A stretch of DNA of 64,000 nt from Pseudomonas vanderleydeniana (GCF_014268755.2 NZ_CP077093.1:4080001-4144000), one strand, 5' to 3'. Shown: positions 45,190 through 55,637, counted from the first letter of the stretch. Numbers and translations are program-made. Notes: generated by a model not told the origin, from the sequence alone.

Positions 45190-46473
45190 CTACGGCATCC
45201 CCAACCAGTGCGGCAAGGCCAACGAAATCACCGGCACGTAAGTCACCAGGATCAGGAACGCCAGCAGAATCATCAACCACGGCAACGCCGCCCGAATGGT
45301 CTGCCCCAGGCTCAACCCGGTCACTGCCGAAGTGACGAACAGGTTCAGTCCCACCGGCGGATGCACCAAGCCGATCTCCATGTTCACCACCATGACGATC
45401 CCCAGGTGAATCGGATCGATCCCCAGCTTCATCGCGATCGGGAAAAAGATCGGCGCCAGGATCAGCACGATGGCCGACGGCTCCATGAAACTGCCCGCCA
45501 CCAGCAGCACCACGTTGACCATCAGCAGGAAGCCGATCGGCGTCAGGCCCTCGGACACCACCCAGTTGGTGATCTGCTGCGGAATCTGCTCGGTGGTCAG
45601 CACATGGGCGAACAGGATCGCGTTGGCGATGATGAACATCAGCATGATCGCCAGCCGACCGGACTCCATCAGCACTTTCGGGCAGTCGCGGAGCTTCATG
45701 TCCTTGTAGACGAACAGCGCGACGAACGCCGAATACACCGCCGCCACCGCCGCCGCTTCGGTCGGGGTGAACAGGCCGCTGTAGATCCCGCCGAGGATGA
45801 TCAACAGCAACAGCAGGCCCCAGAACGCGCGGCGGGCAGCGGTCAGCCACTCGCGGAACGTGGCCCGAGGCTGGGCCGGCAGTTTCTTGATCCGCGCCAC
45901 GATGTAGATCGCCACCATCAGCATCAGGCCCAGCAGCAACCCGGGAATCACCCCGGCCATGAACAGCTTGCCGACCGAGGTTTCGGTCGCGGCCGAGTAC
46001 ACCACCATCACGATCGACGGCGGAATCAGGATCCCCAGGGTCCCGGCGTTGCAGATGATCCCGGCACCGAATTCCTTTGGATAACCGGAACGCACCATGC
46101 CGGCCACGGCAATCGAGCCCACCGCCGCCACCGTCGCCGGTGACGAACCGGACAGCGCGGCGAACAGCATGCAGGCCAGTACTGCGGCAATCGCCAGGCC
46201 CCCGCGAATGTGTCCGACACAAGCGTTGGCGAAGTCGATCAGGCGCTTGGCCACCCCACCGGTGGTCATGAACGCCCCCGACAGGAGGAAGAACGGGATC
46301 GCCAGGAAGGTGTAGGCATCGGAGGTTTCGAACAGCTTGATCGCCAACGAACTCAGGGAGTCCTGGCTGAACAGCAGGATCGACACGGCGCCTGACAGGC
46401 CCAGGGAAATCGCGATCGGCACACCGAGGAACATGAAGGTGAACAGCAGCAGGAACAGGCAGAGAACCGTCAT
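45190..46473 (-). CDS. dctM: TRAP transporter large permease DctM, 427 aa
   Basis: About a dozen hydrophobic helices with the DctM patterns GVPIAISLGLSGAVSILL, AGIICNAGTLGILIPPSIVMVVY and PPVGLNLFVTSAV. It is the transport subunit of a tripartite carrier that uses ion gradients. The start overlaps the dctQ stop (TGATG). Together with DctPQ next to the itaconate genes it probably imports itaconate or a related C5 dicarboxylate. Confidence 0.93.
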   Translation of the reverse strand: MTVLCLFLLLFTFMFLGVPIAISLGLSGAVSILLFSQDSLSSLAIKLFETSDAYTFLAIPFFLLSGAFMTTGGVAKRLIDFANACVGHIRGGLAIAAVLACMLFAALSGSSPATVAAVGSIAVAGMVRSGYPKEFGAGIICNAGTLGILIPPSIVMVVYSAATETSVGKLFMAGVIPGLLLGLMLMVAIYIVARIKKLPAQPRATFREWLTAARRAFWGLLLLLIILGGIYSGLFTPTEAAAVAAVYSAFVALFVYKDMKLRDCPKVLMESGRLAIMLMFIIANAILFAHVLTTEQIPQQITNWVVSEGLTPIGFLLMVNVVLLVAGSFMEPSAIVLILAPIFFPIAMKLGIDPIHLGIVMVVNMEIGLVHPPVGLNLFVTSAVTGLSLGQTIRAALPWLMILLAFLILVTYVPVISLALPHWLGMP

Positions 46474-47111
46474 CAGTGCTGCTCCTTGTGCTCATTCGCC
46501 AGCTTGCTGGCCTCGCCGGCCTCATCGGCCAGGCCCAGGCCGCTCTGGCGGCGGGTGAAGATGCGGTAGAAGATTTCCAGGTAACGGATCAGCACCAGGG
46601 CGAAACCGATGGGCACGATCACCACGATGTAGCCGACCTTGATGCCGAACTGGTCGAGGTCTTCGGCGCCGATGCCGGCCATCAGCACCGCGCTCAGCCA
46701 CTTGTAGCTGGCGATCATGAACAGCCCGGCATAGGCCAGGCAGCAGGTGCAGGCGAGCAGCGCCAGGTAGCGTTGCACCGGGCGCGGCGTCAGCTTGACC
46801 AGCGCGTCCACCCCCAGGTGGCCGGCGGTACGCACGCCATAGGAAATGCCGAAGAAAATCAGCCAGCCGAACATGGCCTTGGTCAGGGCCACGCTCCAGG
46901 TCATGTCCTGGGCCACGGTCATGGTCGCGTCGCCCAGGGTGTTGAAGAAGCCGCTGCTCCAGGCCCAGCGGTCGGCCAGGTTGAAGAACAGCGTATAGAC
47001 GTTGTTGGCCATCACGTAGACGAAGGTCACCAGGGTCATGGCGGCCAGCAGGAAGGCGATCAGGCCCTCCTCGAAATGCTCCCAGATGCGCCGCAGGGAT
47101 TGCGTTGGCAT
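46473..47111 (-). CDS. dctQ: TRAP transporter small permease DctQ, 212 aa
   Basis: Four expected membrane helices with the family signature (FFGISYGVRTAGHLGVDALVKL). Slightly longer than average, with a central segment near residue 45-65 and a polar C-terminal tail. It is separated from dctP by 546 bp that hold a tandem repeat, which is unusual for a TRAP operon. Confidence 0.9.
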   Translation of the reverse strand: MPTQSLRRIWEHFEEGLIAFLLAAMTLVTFVYVMANNVYTLFFNLADRWAWSSGFFNTLGDATMTVAQDMTWSVALTKAMFGWLIFFGISYGVRTAGHLGVDALVKLTPRPVQRYLALLACTCCLAYAGLFMIASYKWLSAVLMAGIGAEDLDQFGIKVGYIVVIVPIGFALVLIRYLEIFYRIFTRRQSGLGLADEAGEASKLANEHKEQH

Positions 47112-47155
47112 AGACAGGACTCCGCAAGAGAAAAAGGGATTGGATCGGGTATCGC

Positions 47156-47213
47156 GTTACGGTGACGCGGAGCGTCACGGGCTGCATTCCCACGCAGAGC
47201 GTGGGAACGATCG
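47156..47213. repeat. Palindromic extragenic repeat flanking the tandem array (left)
   Basis: GTGACGCGGAGCGTCAC and a TTCCCACGC-AGAGCGTGGGAA hairpin belong to the same family as the cluster at 22078-22231. A unit in opposite orientation lies on the other side of the array. Confidence 0.65.
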
Positions 47214-47575
47214 GGGCAACCGGCCCTTGCAGTGCGGGGGAGCCACCGAAGTAGCCGGCCCTTGCAGTGCATGGGAGCCACCGGAGCAACCGATCCTTGC
47301 AGTGCATGGGGGCCACCTGGGCAGCCGGCCCTTGCAGTGCGTGGGAGCCGCCGGAGCAGCCGGCCCTTGCAGTGCATGGGGGCCACCGGAGCAGCCGGCC
47401 CTTGCAGTGCGTGGGAGCCACCGAAGCAACCGGCCCTTGCAGTGCACGGGGGCCACCGGAGCAGCCGGCCCTTGCAGTGCGTGGGGCCACCGGAGCAGCC
47501 GGCCCTTGCAGTGCGCGGGAGCCACCGAAGCAGCCGGCCCTTGCAGTGCGTGGGGCCACCGGAGCAGCCGGCCCC
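47213..47575. repeat. 35-bp tandem repeat array between dctQ and dctP
   Basis: Ten copies of CCTTGCAGTGC occur at 35-bp steps (one step of 34), beginning at 47225, 47260, 47295, 47330, 47365, 47400, 47435, 47470, 47504 and 47539. The rest of each unit is like GTGGGAGCCACCGGAGCAGC with small changes. GTGG-GAG-CCAC could form a small hairpin in each unit. The units abut with no spacers. Confidence 0.92.
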
Positions 47576-47597
47576 GTGGAGCGTGGCCCCTGGCTGG

Positions 47598-47648
47598 ATC
47601 GTCCCCACGCTCCGCGTGGGGATGCATCCGGTGACGCTCCGCGTCGCC
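47598..47648. repeat. Palindromic extragenic repeat flanking the tandem array (right)
   Basis: Contains TCCCCACGCTCCGCGTGGGGA and GTGACGCTCCGCGTC, the inverse of the left flank. It ends about 10 bp before the dctP stop codon. Confidence 0.65.
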
Positions 47649-47657
47649 GAACGGTGA

Positions 47658-48797
<1,140 letters not shown>

Positions 48798-48880
48798 TTA
48801 GGGGTCGTGACCGGCCAACGTCGGTGCGGTGCCCTCTCATTCACCGGTAGGCAGACACCGCCGATCGGCAGGGATGGCGC

Positions 48881-49693
48881 CTACAACAACCCCAGCAGGC
48901 GCCGAGCGCGCAACAGCACCGGGGCATCGACCATCTGTCCATCGACCTGGTAAGCCCCGGCCCCATCACTGCCGGCGTCGACGACCCGCCGGGCCCAGGC
49001 CAGGTCTTCGGCACTGGGCGTCAGCGCGGCATGGATCACCGGGACTTGCCGGGGGTGTATGCACAGGGCACCGGCGAAGCCCATTTCATAGGCATGGCGA
49101 ATGGAGCGCTGCAGCCCCTCGGGATCGTCGATGGCCGGGTGCACGCCGTCGAGCGGCGCCACCAGCCCGGCGCCCCGGGAATGGATGATCAGGGCCAGGC
49201 GAGCCTGGTCGAGGGCGAACCGGGCCGCCTCCGAGCCGCTGCGGAGGTTGAGGTCCAGGGCCAGGTCGAGGCCACCGAAGGACAGGCGCTCGACGCCCCT
49301 GGCGCCGGCGATCTCGGCCAGGGCCAGCAGCCCACGCGCACTTTCGATGATCGGCCAGACCCGTTTGCCGGCCGCGGCGACCGCCTCGACCTGAACCGCG
49401 CTCTCAACCTTCGGCAGCAGCACCCCCACCACACCGGGATGCTGCTTGCAGAAGGCCAGGTCGGCGGCGTGTTCGGCGTGTTCCGGGGCATTGACGCGAA
49501 CCAGCACGCGGACGTCGGGGTTTTCCTCGAGAAACGTCCCGAGGTGGTCACGGGCGGCGCGCTTGAGCGGTTCCTCGACGGCGTCCTCGAAATCGACGAT
49601 TACCGCATCGGCACCGCTGGCCAGGGCCTTGGCGAAGCGCTCGGGGCGGCTGCCGGGTACGAACAGCGCGGAACGGAGAATGGATGAAGACAT
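48881..49693 (-). CDS. ccl: (S)-citramalyl-CoA lyase-like CitE/HpcH aldolase, 270 aa
   Basis: CitE-type TIM barrel: ALFVPGSRPERFAKALASGADAVIVDFEDAV (CoA and metal region), VRVNAPE, LLPKVES, and FGGLDLALDLNL. In the itaconate pathway Ccl splits citramalyl-CoA to acetyl-CoA and pyruvate. Gene order (ict upstream, TRAP genes downstream) matches PA0883 of P. aeruginosa. Confidence 0.87.
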   Translation of the reverse strand: MSSSILRSALFVPGSRPERFAKALASGADAVIVDFEDAVEEPLKRAARDHLGTFLEENPDVRVLVRVNAPEHAEHAADLAFCKQHPGVVGVLLPKVESAVQVEAVAAAGKRVWPIIESARGLLALAEIAGARGVERLSFGGLDLALDLNLRSGSEAARFALDQARLALIIHSRGAGLVAPLDGVHPAIDDPEGLQRSIRHAYEMGFAGALCIHPRQVPVIHAALTPSAEDLAWARRVVDAGSDGAGAYQVDGQMVDAPVLLRARRLLGLL

Positions 49694-49752
49694 GGTGAAT
49701 TCCTTGTTCGGTGTTGATGCGCGCAGCTGTTTGGGAGATTGGTGATCCGAGG

Positions 49753-49855
49753 GGCCTCATACGCGGGCAAGCCCCGCTACTACAGAACCGTGCCGTTCAC
49801 AGGCGCGCATGCAACATAGTCCTGTAGGAGCAGGGCTTGCCCGCGAATGGGCCCT
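49753..49855. repeat. REP pair between ccl and ict
   Basis: Two inverted REPs (GCGGGCAAGCCCCGCTAC and TAGGAGCAGGGCTTGCCCGC) lie in the 180-bp gap within the itaconate operon. Confidence 0.65.
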
Positions 49856-49873
49856 CAAGATCAAACACAGGGC

Positions 49874-51088
49874 TCAGACCACTCCACCCGCCCGCAACTG
49901 CGCCACGGCTTCGGCGCAAAACCCCAGTTGTCCCAGGATCGCCTCGGTGTGCTGGCCCAACTCCGGCACCGCGTCCATCCGCGGAGCAAAAGCGGCGTTG
50001 CGCGCCGGAGGCAACAGGGCCGGCAGTTTCCCCGAGGGACTGTCGACCTCGCGCCAGCCGTCACGGGCCTTGAGTTGCGGGTGCTGCCACACGCCTTGCA
50101 TGTCGTTGACCCGCGCATTGGCGATCTGTGCCTCTTCCAGGCGACCGATCAGCTGCTCGGTGCTGAGCCTGGAGAAACTGTCGACGATGATCTGGCGCAG
50201 CACTTCGCGATTGGCCGAACGCTTGAAGTTGGCCGAAAACCGCTCGTCCACCGCCAGCGCCGGCGTCAGCAGCACCTTGTCGCAGAACGCCGCCCATTCG
50301 CGCTCGTTCTGCAGGCCGAGCATCACCGTGCCGCCATCGCCGGCCGGGAACGGCCCGTACGGATAGATGGTCGAGTGCGCCGCGCCGGCGCGGGGCGGTT
50401 GCGGCGCACCGTCGAAGGCGTAGTACATCGGATACCCCATCCACTCCACCAGGCTCTCCAGCATGCTGATGTCGACCCGGCTGCCCTCCCCGGTTCGGCC
50501 CCGCAGCAACAGTGCCGAGAGAATCCCGCTGTAGGCGTACATGCCGGCGGCGATGTCGGCAATCGAGCAACCGGCCTTGGCCAGCTCGTCCTCGCCCGGG
50601 CCACCGGTGACCGAGAGGAACCCACCCTCGCTCTGGATCAGCAGGTCGTAGGCCTTTTTCTTCTCGTAAGGGCCACCCTCGCCATAGCCGGAGATGTCGC
50701 AGACGATCAGCCGGGGGAAGCGCTCATGCAGCGCCTCGAACGACAGGCCCATGCGTGCGGCAGCGCCGGGCGCCAGGTTCTGCACCAGCACGTCGGCCTG
50801 GCCCAGCAGTTGCTCGAGAATCTCGCCGGCCTGGCCCTGCTTGAGGTCCAGGGTCAGGCTCTCCTTGGAGCGGTTGGTCCAGACGAAGTGCGAGGCCAGG
50901 CCGTTGACCCGCTGGTCATAGCCGCGCGCAAAATCACCCACGCCCGGGCGCTCGACCTTGATGACGCGCGCGCCGAGATCGGCCAGTTGCCGGGTGCAGA
51001 ACGGCGCGGCGATGGCGTGTTCCAGGCTGATCACGGTGATGCCATCCAGTGGCCGTGGGGCCACGTTGTTGCCCGCTGTCTTGCCCAT
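49874..51088 (-). CDS. ict: Itaconate CoA-transferase-like family III CoA-transferase, 404 aa
   Basis: Family III (Frc/CaiB-BaiF) pattern: ITVISLEHAIAAPFCTRQLADLGARVIKVERP, FVWTNRSKESLTLDL, and the likely catalytic Asp in KKAYDLLIQSEGG. Ict moves CoA from succinyl-CoA to itaconate, the first committed step. The start overlaps the stop of the PrpD-like gene (TGATG). Assignment to itaconate rests on synteny with PA0882. Confidence 0.87.
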   Translation of the reverse strand: MGKTAGNNVAPRPLDGITVISLEHAIAAPFCTRQLADLGARVIKVERPGVGDFARGYDQRVNGLASHFVWTNRSKESLTLDLKQGQAGEILEQLLGQADVLVQNLAPGAAARMGLSFEALHERFPRLIVCDISGYGEGGPYEKKKAYDLLIQSEGGFLSVTGGPGEDELAKAGCSIADIAAGMYAYSGILSALLLRGRTGEGSRVDISMLESLVEWMGYPMYYAFDGAPQPPRAGAAHSTIYPYGPFPAGDGGTVMLGLQNEREWAAFCDKVLLTPALAVDERFSANFKRSANREVLRQIIVDSFSRLSTEQLIGRLEEAQIANARVNDMQGVWQHPQLKARDGWREVDSPSGKLPALLPPARNAAFAPRMDAVPELGQHTEAILGQLGFCAEAVAQLRAGGVV

Positions 51089-52437
51089 CAGCGCAGCTCC
51101 TTCAAATCGGTGGCGTGACGCAGGTCCCAGACCTGCTGGATCAGGGTGCTGGCCTGTTCCGGCGAGCGAGCGCCGGAGAACTGCACCAGGCGACGGAACT
51201 TGTCTTCCAGTTCGGGCCGCGACAGGCTGTTGCCCGGGTCGCCCTTGGGCTCGTCGATGGCCCCGTGCAGGGTGCGGCCGTCGACCGTGGTGACCACCAC
51301 CCGGCCCAGCCAGCGTCGTGGGTAGGCAGCGTCGACCTCGGGATCGAGGGTCATGCCGACCTTCTCGCGAAAGGCCGCGACCGCCGGGTCGGTCAGCGAC
51401 AGCTCATGGAACTCGGGCAAGCCGGCCTTGCCATGCACGGCGATCAGGCCGAGCACGGTGCCCATGGAAAACTTCGCCTGATGCACGGTCCGCGGCACCT
51501 TGACCCGTCCCAGCACGTCGATGGCACCATGATGCACACGGGTCTCCACCCGCTCGATCTGCTCATGGCGCAACCCCTGCTGCGCCATCAGTTGCAACAG
51601 GGCATCGGCAGCCGGGTGGGTATGTCGGCAGGACGCATGGAACTTGAACGAGGTTTCCAGCAGTGCCCAGCGGCTGCCCAGGCGGTCAGACAGCCGGGTC
51701 GCGTCGGCATCGCTGGACATCCCGGCGGCCATGCCCTGGTCACCCTCAAGAATGTTGCGTGCGCCCGTCAGGCCGTCGGCGGTCAGATAGGCGGCCAACA
51801 GCCCATCGGCGGCGGCCTTGGCGGTGTGCAACTGCTTGGAATCGGCGGCATCGCGCAGGAACTCCCAGAGCCCGGCGGCCTGGGTACCCGCACTGCCCAA
51901 CAGGTTGAGAAACTGTTCCTGGCCGAAATCCATCAGCTTGCCCACGGCAACGGCTGCCGCCAGGGTGCCGACGGTGGCCGTGGTGTGGAAGATGCGGTAG
52001 TGCGAGCGGCCGAGGAATTCGCCGATGCGAATCCCCGCCTCATAGCCGGCGATCGACGCCAGCAGCAGCTCGCGACCGGACTTGCCCAGGTCCTGCGCCG
52101 CCGCCAGGGCCGCCGGGAACACCACGGTGGCCGGGTGCAGCACGGAGCTGTTATGCAGGTCGTCCTGCTCCACCAGGTGGGACGAGGCGGCATTGACCAG
52201 GGCGGCGAAGTAGGCCGAACTGCTCTCGCCGTTGACCAGAATACGCGCCGGCCCCTGCGCCGGGCCCATCCTGCGCGCATAGGCCTCGAACAGCGGGATC
52301 GGGTGGGCACCCTGGCTGGCCAGGGCCGAGGCCAGCCAGTCGAGGAACAGGTCTTCGGTACGCGCCAGCACTGCATCGGGCACCTGCTCGTAGCGCAGGC
52401 CGGCGAGGAATTCGGCAAGGGCTTGGGTATGGCTCAT
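51088..52437 (-). CDS. MmgE/PrpD family protein, 449 aa
   Basis: PrpD-like dehydratase/isomerase fold (DWLASALASQG near residue 33, HLVEQDDLHNSSVLHPATVVFPAALAAAQ, SFKFHASCRHTHPAADALL). Relatives include 2-methylcitrate dehydratase and aconitate decarboxylase, the enzyme that makes itaconate. The equivalent gene in P. aeruginosa is PA0881, whose exact step is unclear to me. It lies 10 bp after the acyl-CoA dehydrogenase gene. Confidence 0.88.
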   Translation of the reverse strand: MSHTQALAEFLAGLRYEQVPDAVLARTEDLFLDWLASALASQGAHPIPLFEAYARRMGPAQGPARILVNGESSSAYFAALVNAASSHLVEQDDLHNSSVLHPATVVFPAALAAAQDLGKSGRELLLASIAGYEAGIRIGEFLGRSHYRIFHTTATVGTLAAAVAVGKLMDFGQEQFLNLLGSAGTQAAGLWEFLRDAADSKQLHTAKAAADGLLAAYLTADGLTGARNILEGDQGMAAGMSSDADATRLSDRLGSRWALLETSFKFHASCRHTHPAADALLQLMAQQGLRHEQIERVETRVHHGAIDVLGRVKVPRTVHQAKFSMGTVLGLIAVHGKAGLPEFHELSLTDPAVAAFREKVGMTLDPEVDAAYPRRWLGRVVVTTVDGRTLHGAIDEPKGDPGNSLSRPELEDKFRRLVQFSGARSPEQASTLIQQVWDLRHATDLKELR

Positions 52438-52447
52438 GCGGGGTTCC

Positions 52448-53611
52448 TCAGAAGCTGCGCGGCAGTTCGAGCAGGTGCTCGGCCACGTAGGACAGGATCA
52501 GGTTGGTGGAGATCGGCGCCACCTGGTACAGGCGGGTTTCGCGGAACTTGCGCTCGACGTCGTATTCGTTGGCGAAGCCGAAGCCACCATGGGTCTGCAG
52601 GCAGGCGTTGGCCGCCTCCCAACTGGCCTTGGCCGCCAGGTACTTGGCCATGTTGGCCGAGGCACCGGCGTTCTGCCCGGAGTCATATTCCTCGCAGGCA
52701 CGCCAGCGCATCAGGTCGGCCGCCTCGATCTCGATGTGCGCCTCGGCAATCGGGAACTGCACGCCCTGGTTCTGCCCGATCGGCCGGCCGAACACTACCC
52801 GGTCACGGGCATACTGGCTGGCCTTCTCGACGAACCAGCGGCCATCGCCGATGCATTCGGCCGCGATCAGCGTACGCTCGGCGTTCAGGCCGTCGAGGAT
52901 GTAGCGAAAGCCCTTGCCCTCTTCGCCGATCAGGCTGCTGGCCGGAATCTCCAGGTTGTCGAAGAACAGCTCGTTGGTCTCGTGGTTGACCATGTTGGCG
53001 ATCGGCTGCACGGTCAGGCCGTTGCCGATGGCTGCGCGCAGGTCGACGAGAAAGATCGACATGCCTTCGGACTTGCGGGTGACCTCGGCCAGAGGCGTGG
53101 TGCGCGCCAGCAGGATCATCAGGTCGGAATGCTGGATGCGCGAGATCCATACCTTCTGGCCGTTGATCACATAGTTGTCACCCTTGCGCACGGCGGTGGT
53201 CTTGATCTTGGTCGTGTCGGTGCCGGTGGTGGGCTCGGTCACGCCCATCGACTGCAGGCGCAACTCGCCGCTGGCCAGTTTCGGCAGGTAGTGGCGCTTC
53301 TGCTCGTCGCTGCCGTTCCGCAGCAGGGTGAACATGTTGTACATCTGGCCGTGGATCGTGCCGGAGTTGCCCCCGCAGCGGTTGACCTCTTCGAGGATCA
53401 CCGAGGCCTCGGCCAGGCCCAGGCCGGAACCGCCATATTCCTCGGGAATCATCGCCGACAGCCAGCCGGCCTCGGTCATGGCCTTGACGAAGGCCTCGGG
53501 GAAGCCTTTTTCCTCATCGATGCGGCGCCAGTATTCGGCAGGAAACTCCGCGCACAAGGCGCGCACGCCCTCGCGGATGGCATTGAGTTCTTCGTTTTGA
53601 TTGGGATTCAT
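52448..53611 (-). CDS. Acyl-CoA dehydrogenase, 387 aa
   Basis: Complete acyl-CoA dehydrogenase: N-terminal helices (MIPEEYGGSGLGLAEASVILEEVNR), middle FAD region (MGVTEPTTGTDTTKIKTTA, VINGQKVWISRIQHSD) and C-terminal domain (YARDRVVFGRPIGQNQGVQFPIAEA, CLQTHGGFGFANEYDVER). The start at 53611 (MNPNQNEEL) is the first well-placed ATG. In this operon it may act on a C5 intermediate such as methylsuccinyl-CoA or itaconyl-type esters. Corresponds in order to PA0879. Confidence 0.9.
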   Translation of the reverse strand: MNPNQNEELNAIREGVRALCAEFPAEYWRRIDEEKGFPEAFVKAMTEAGWLSAMIPEEYGGSGLGLAEASVILEEVNRCGGNSGTIHGQMYNMFTLLRNGSDEQKRHYLPKLASGELRLQSMGVTEPTTGTDTTKIKTTAVRKGDNYVINGQKVWISRIQHSDLMILLARTTPLAEVTRKSEGMSIFLVDLRAAIGNGLTVQPIANMVNHETNELFFDNLEIPASSLIGEEGKGFRYILDGLNAERTLIAAECIGDGRWFVEKASQYARDRVVFGRPIGQNQGVQFPIAEAHIEIEAADLMRWRACEEYDSGQNAGASANMAKYLAAKASWEAANACLQTHGGFGFANEYDVERKFRETRLYQVAPISTNLILSYVAEHLLELPRSF

Positions 53612-53658
53612 CAGCGGATGACCTTTTCTTATTGTCTTGATCAGTCGACGTACAGGCT

Positions 53659-54486
53659 TTATTCGAAATGCACTTCGGCACGTTGGGCGATACCGTCGGC
53701 GTTGCCGGCCCACAGTTCGGCGACGCCGGGCTCGACGATCCGCCCGCCCACCTCGAAGGGCTGCGGCGCGATCAGCGGACGCAGGCCGCGGTAGGCGAAG
53801 CGTCGCAACCGCGCCTCGGGCTGGGCCCGGCAGAAGGCACGCAGGTTCAGGGTGGCGATCATCGGGCCGTGCACGACCAGGCCTGAGTAGCCCTCGGTGC
53901 CGGTGACGTAGGGATAGTCGTAGTGAATGCGGTGACCGTTGAAGGTCACGGCGCTGTAGCGGAACAGCAGGGTTGGCGTCGGCTCCACCGCCTCGCGCCA
54001 CTGCCCTTCAGCCAGCGCCTCGCCGCTGCCCTGCTTGGGTGGCGTCGGCTCGCGGTAGACGATGTCCTGTTCCTCGCGGATCGCCAGGCGCCCGTCCTGG
54101 GAATATTCATGGCGCACGGTGACGAACAGCAGCGCCCCGGTGCGCCCCTGCTTTTCCTCGATATGGGTGATGGTGGAGACGCGCGTGGCATCGAAGCCGG
54201 CCTTCAGGCTGTCGAAAAACTCCAGGCGTCCACCAGCCCACATGCGATTGCGGTTGTCCGCCGGGGGCAGGAAGCTGCCGCGGGCCGGATGACCGTCGCC
54301 GCCCAGTTGGCTTTCGGGCAGCGGGTCCTGGAAGAAGCACCACTGCCAGAGTGCTGGCAACGCCTCGCCGTGAGCCGGCGCGGTTTCGCCAAAGGTTGCG
54401 GCGATACGCTTGAGCAGGTTGCGACTCAGTTGGTCGTGGGCCTCTTCGGTACGCCCCAGCCAGGCACTCAGATCCGTCACACTCAT
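53659..54486 (-). CDS. ich: Itaconyl-CoA hydratase-like MaoC/HTD2 protein, 275 aa
   Basis: A double-hotdog hydratase of the mesaconyl-C4-CoA / itaconyl-CoA type (RMWAGGRLEFFDSLKAG, LLFRYSAVTFNGHRIHYDYPYVTGTEGYSGLVVHGPMIATL). Ich hydrates itaconyl-CoA to citramalyl-CoA. It is the first gene of the operon, divergent from the LysR regulator, as PA0878 is from PA0877. Confidence 0.87.
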   Translation of the reverse strand: MSVTDLSAWLGRTEEAHDQLSRNLLKRIAATFGETAPAHGEALPALWQWCFFQDPLPESQLGGDGHPARGSFLPPADNRNRMWAGGRLEFFDSLKAGFDATRVSTITHIEEKQGRTGALLFVTVRHEYSQDGRLAIREEQDIVYREPTPPKQGSGEALAEGQWREAVEPTPTLLFRYSAVTFNGHRIHYDYPYVTGTEGYSGLVVHGPMIATLNLRAFCRAQPEARLRRFAYRGLRPLIAPQPFEVGGRIVEPGVAELWAGNADGIAQRAEVHFE

Positions 54487-54570
54487 GGAAGGTTTCCCCT
54501 TGCCGGTTATCGTTGTGCGCCGATGATGCAAGTTGATCGCCGTTCCGAGAATCTGCATTTCGATAAGCCG

Positions 54571-54593
54571 GCGTTCAGGTATGCTGAACGCCA
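54571..54593. promoter_or_regulatory. Perfect inverted-repeat operator between ich and the LysR gene
   Basis: GGCGTTCAG-N5-CTGAACGCC is a 9-bp perfect inverted repeat. It contains a T-N11-A core, the usual LysR site, and lies 20 bp before the regulator ATG and 85 bp before the ich ATG. Confidence 0.65.
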
Positions 54594-54613
54594 GACCTTG
54601 AGTGGAGCCATCC

Positions 54614-55507
54614 ATGCATTTCGACCTGGCGGATCTGCGTCTCTTCATACATATAGCTGAATCGCCCAGCCTGACCCAGGGCGCCAAGCGCGCCTTCCTC
54701 TCGCCGGCCGCCGCCAGCGCGCGGATCAAGGCGCTGGAGGCGCAGTTCGATACTCGCCTGCTGTACCGCGACAGCCGGGGGGTGGAAGTCACCCCTGCCG
54801 GTGAACGACTGCTGCAGCATGCACGCCTGATCATGCGTCAGGTCGACTACCTCAAAAGCGAATTCACCCACTATGGCAGTGACTCCGCCGGACACATCCG
54901 GATCTTCGCCAACACAACGGCAGTCACCGAATTCCTTCCGGAAGTGCTGGCCGGCTTTCTCTCGGAACGCCCGGGGGTGACGGTGGACCTGCAGGAACGG
55001 CTGTCGCGGGACATCGTGCGCGGCGTGCTCGACGGCACCAGCGACATGGGCATCATCGCCGGCCCCGTCGAGGCCAGCGGCCTGCAGGTCATGCACTTCA
55101 GTACCGATCGCCTGGTATTGATCGTCCCGGCCGACCACCCGCTGGCGGGGCAGCCTTCGGTCAACCTGAGCAAGACCCTGGCCTATCAGCACATCGGCCT
55201 GCATGAAGGCAGCACATTGCTGAGTTTCCTGCGCGAACACGTCGAGCGCATCGGCAAGACCCTTTCGCTGCGTATCCAGGTTTCCAGCTTCGAGGCCATC
55301 TGCCGGATGGTCGAGGCGGGCGTGGGCATCGGCATCATTCCCGAATCGGCAGCCGTTCGGCACAGCCGGACGATGCAACTGGTGAGCGTGGCGCTGGACG
55401 AACCCTGGGCAATTCGCGAACGCAGCATTCTGGTGCGTGAACTCGAAGCCCTGCCCGGCGTCGTCCGCGCCCTGATCGCCACGCTGATGCCGGCAACCCC
55501 GGCATGA
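54614..55507 (+). CDS. itcR: LysR-family regulator of itaconate genes (ItcR-like), 297 aa
   Basis: Winged helix (LADLRLFIHIAESPSLTQGAKRAFLSPAAASARIKALEAQFDTRLLYRDSRG is the region; LSPAAASARI is the recognition helix) and a LysR effector domain. The start at 54614 has GGAG 6 nt upstream; a GTG 12 bp earlier is possible. Divergence from ich and the operator between them suggest itaconate-responsive activation, as known for ItcR in P. aeruginosa. The symbol is by synteny. Confidence 0.82.
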   Translation: MHFDLADLRLFIHIAESPSLTQGAKRAFLSPAAASARIKALEAQFDTRLLYRDSRGVEVTPAGERLLQHARLIMRQVDYLKSEFTHYGSDSAGHIRIFANTTAVTEFLPEVLAGFLSERPGVTVDLQERLSRDIVRGVLDGTSDMGIIAGPVEASGLQVMHFSTDRLVLIVPADHPLAGQPSVNLSKTLAYQHIGLHEGSTLLSFLREHVERIGKTLSLRIQVSSFEAICRMVEAGVGIGIIPESAAVRHSRTMQLVSVALDEPWAIRERSILVRELEALPGVVRALIATLMPATPA

Positions 55508-55637
55508 GCCGGCCCGTGTTGCGGGTTGCACAACACCGGCTGGCGCGGCATCCTTGAGCTATTCCTGCAACAGAACTTTTTACGCCACAGGCACTCAATC
55601 AGTGCATTGATCCATGCCCTTCCCGACAGAGACGCTC

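Noticed and set aside
47213..47575. CRISPR array
   Set aside because: Units abut directly with no unique spacers, and no cas genes are nearby.
47060..47657. Repeat-protein genes in several frames on both strands across the tandem array
   Set aside because: All frames are open only because the 35-bp unit has no stop codons; the unit is not a multiple of three and no start site or conserved domain is visible.
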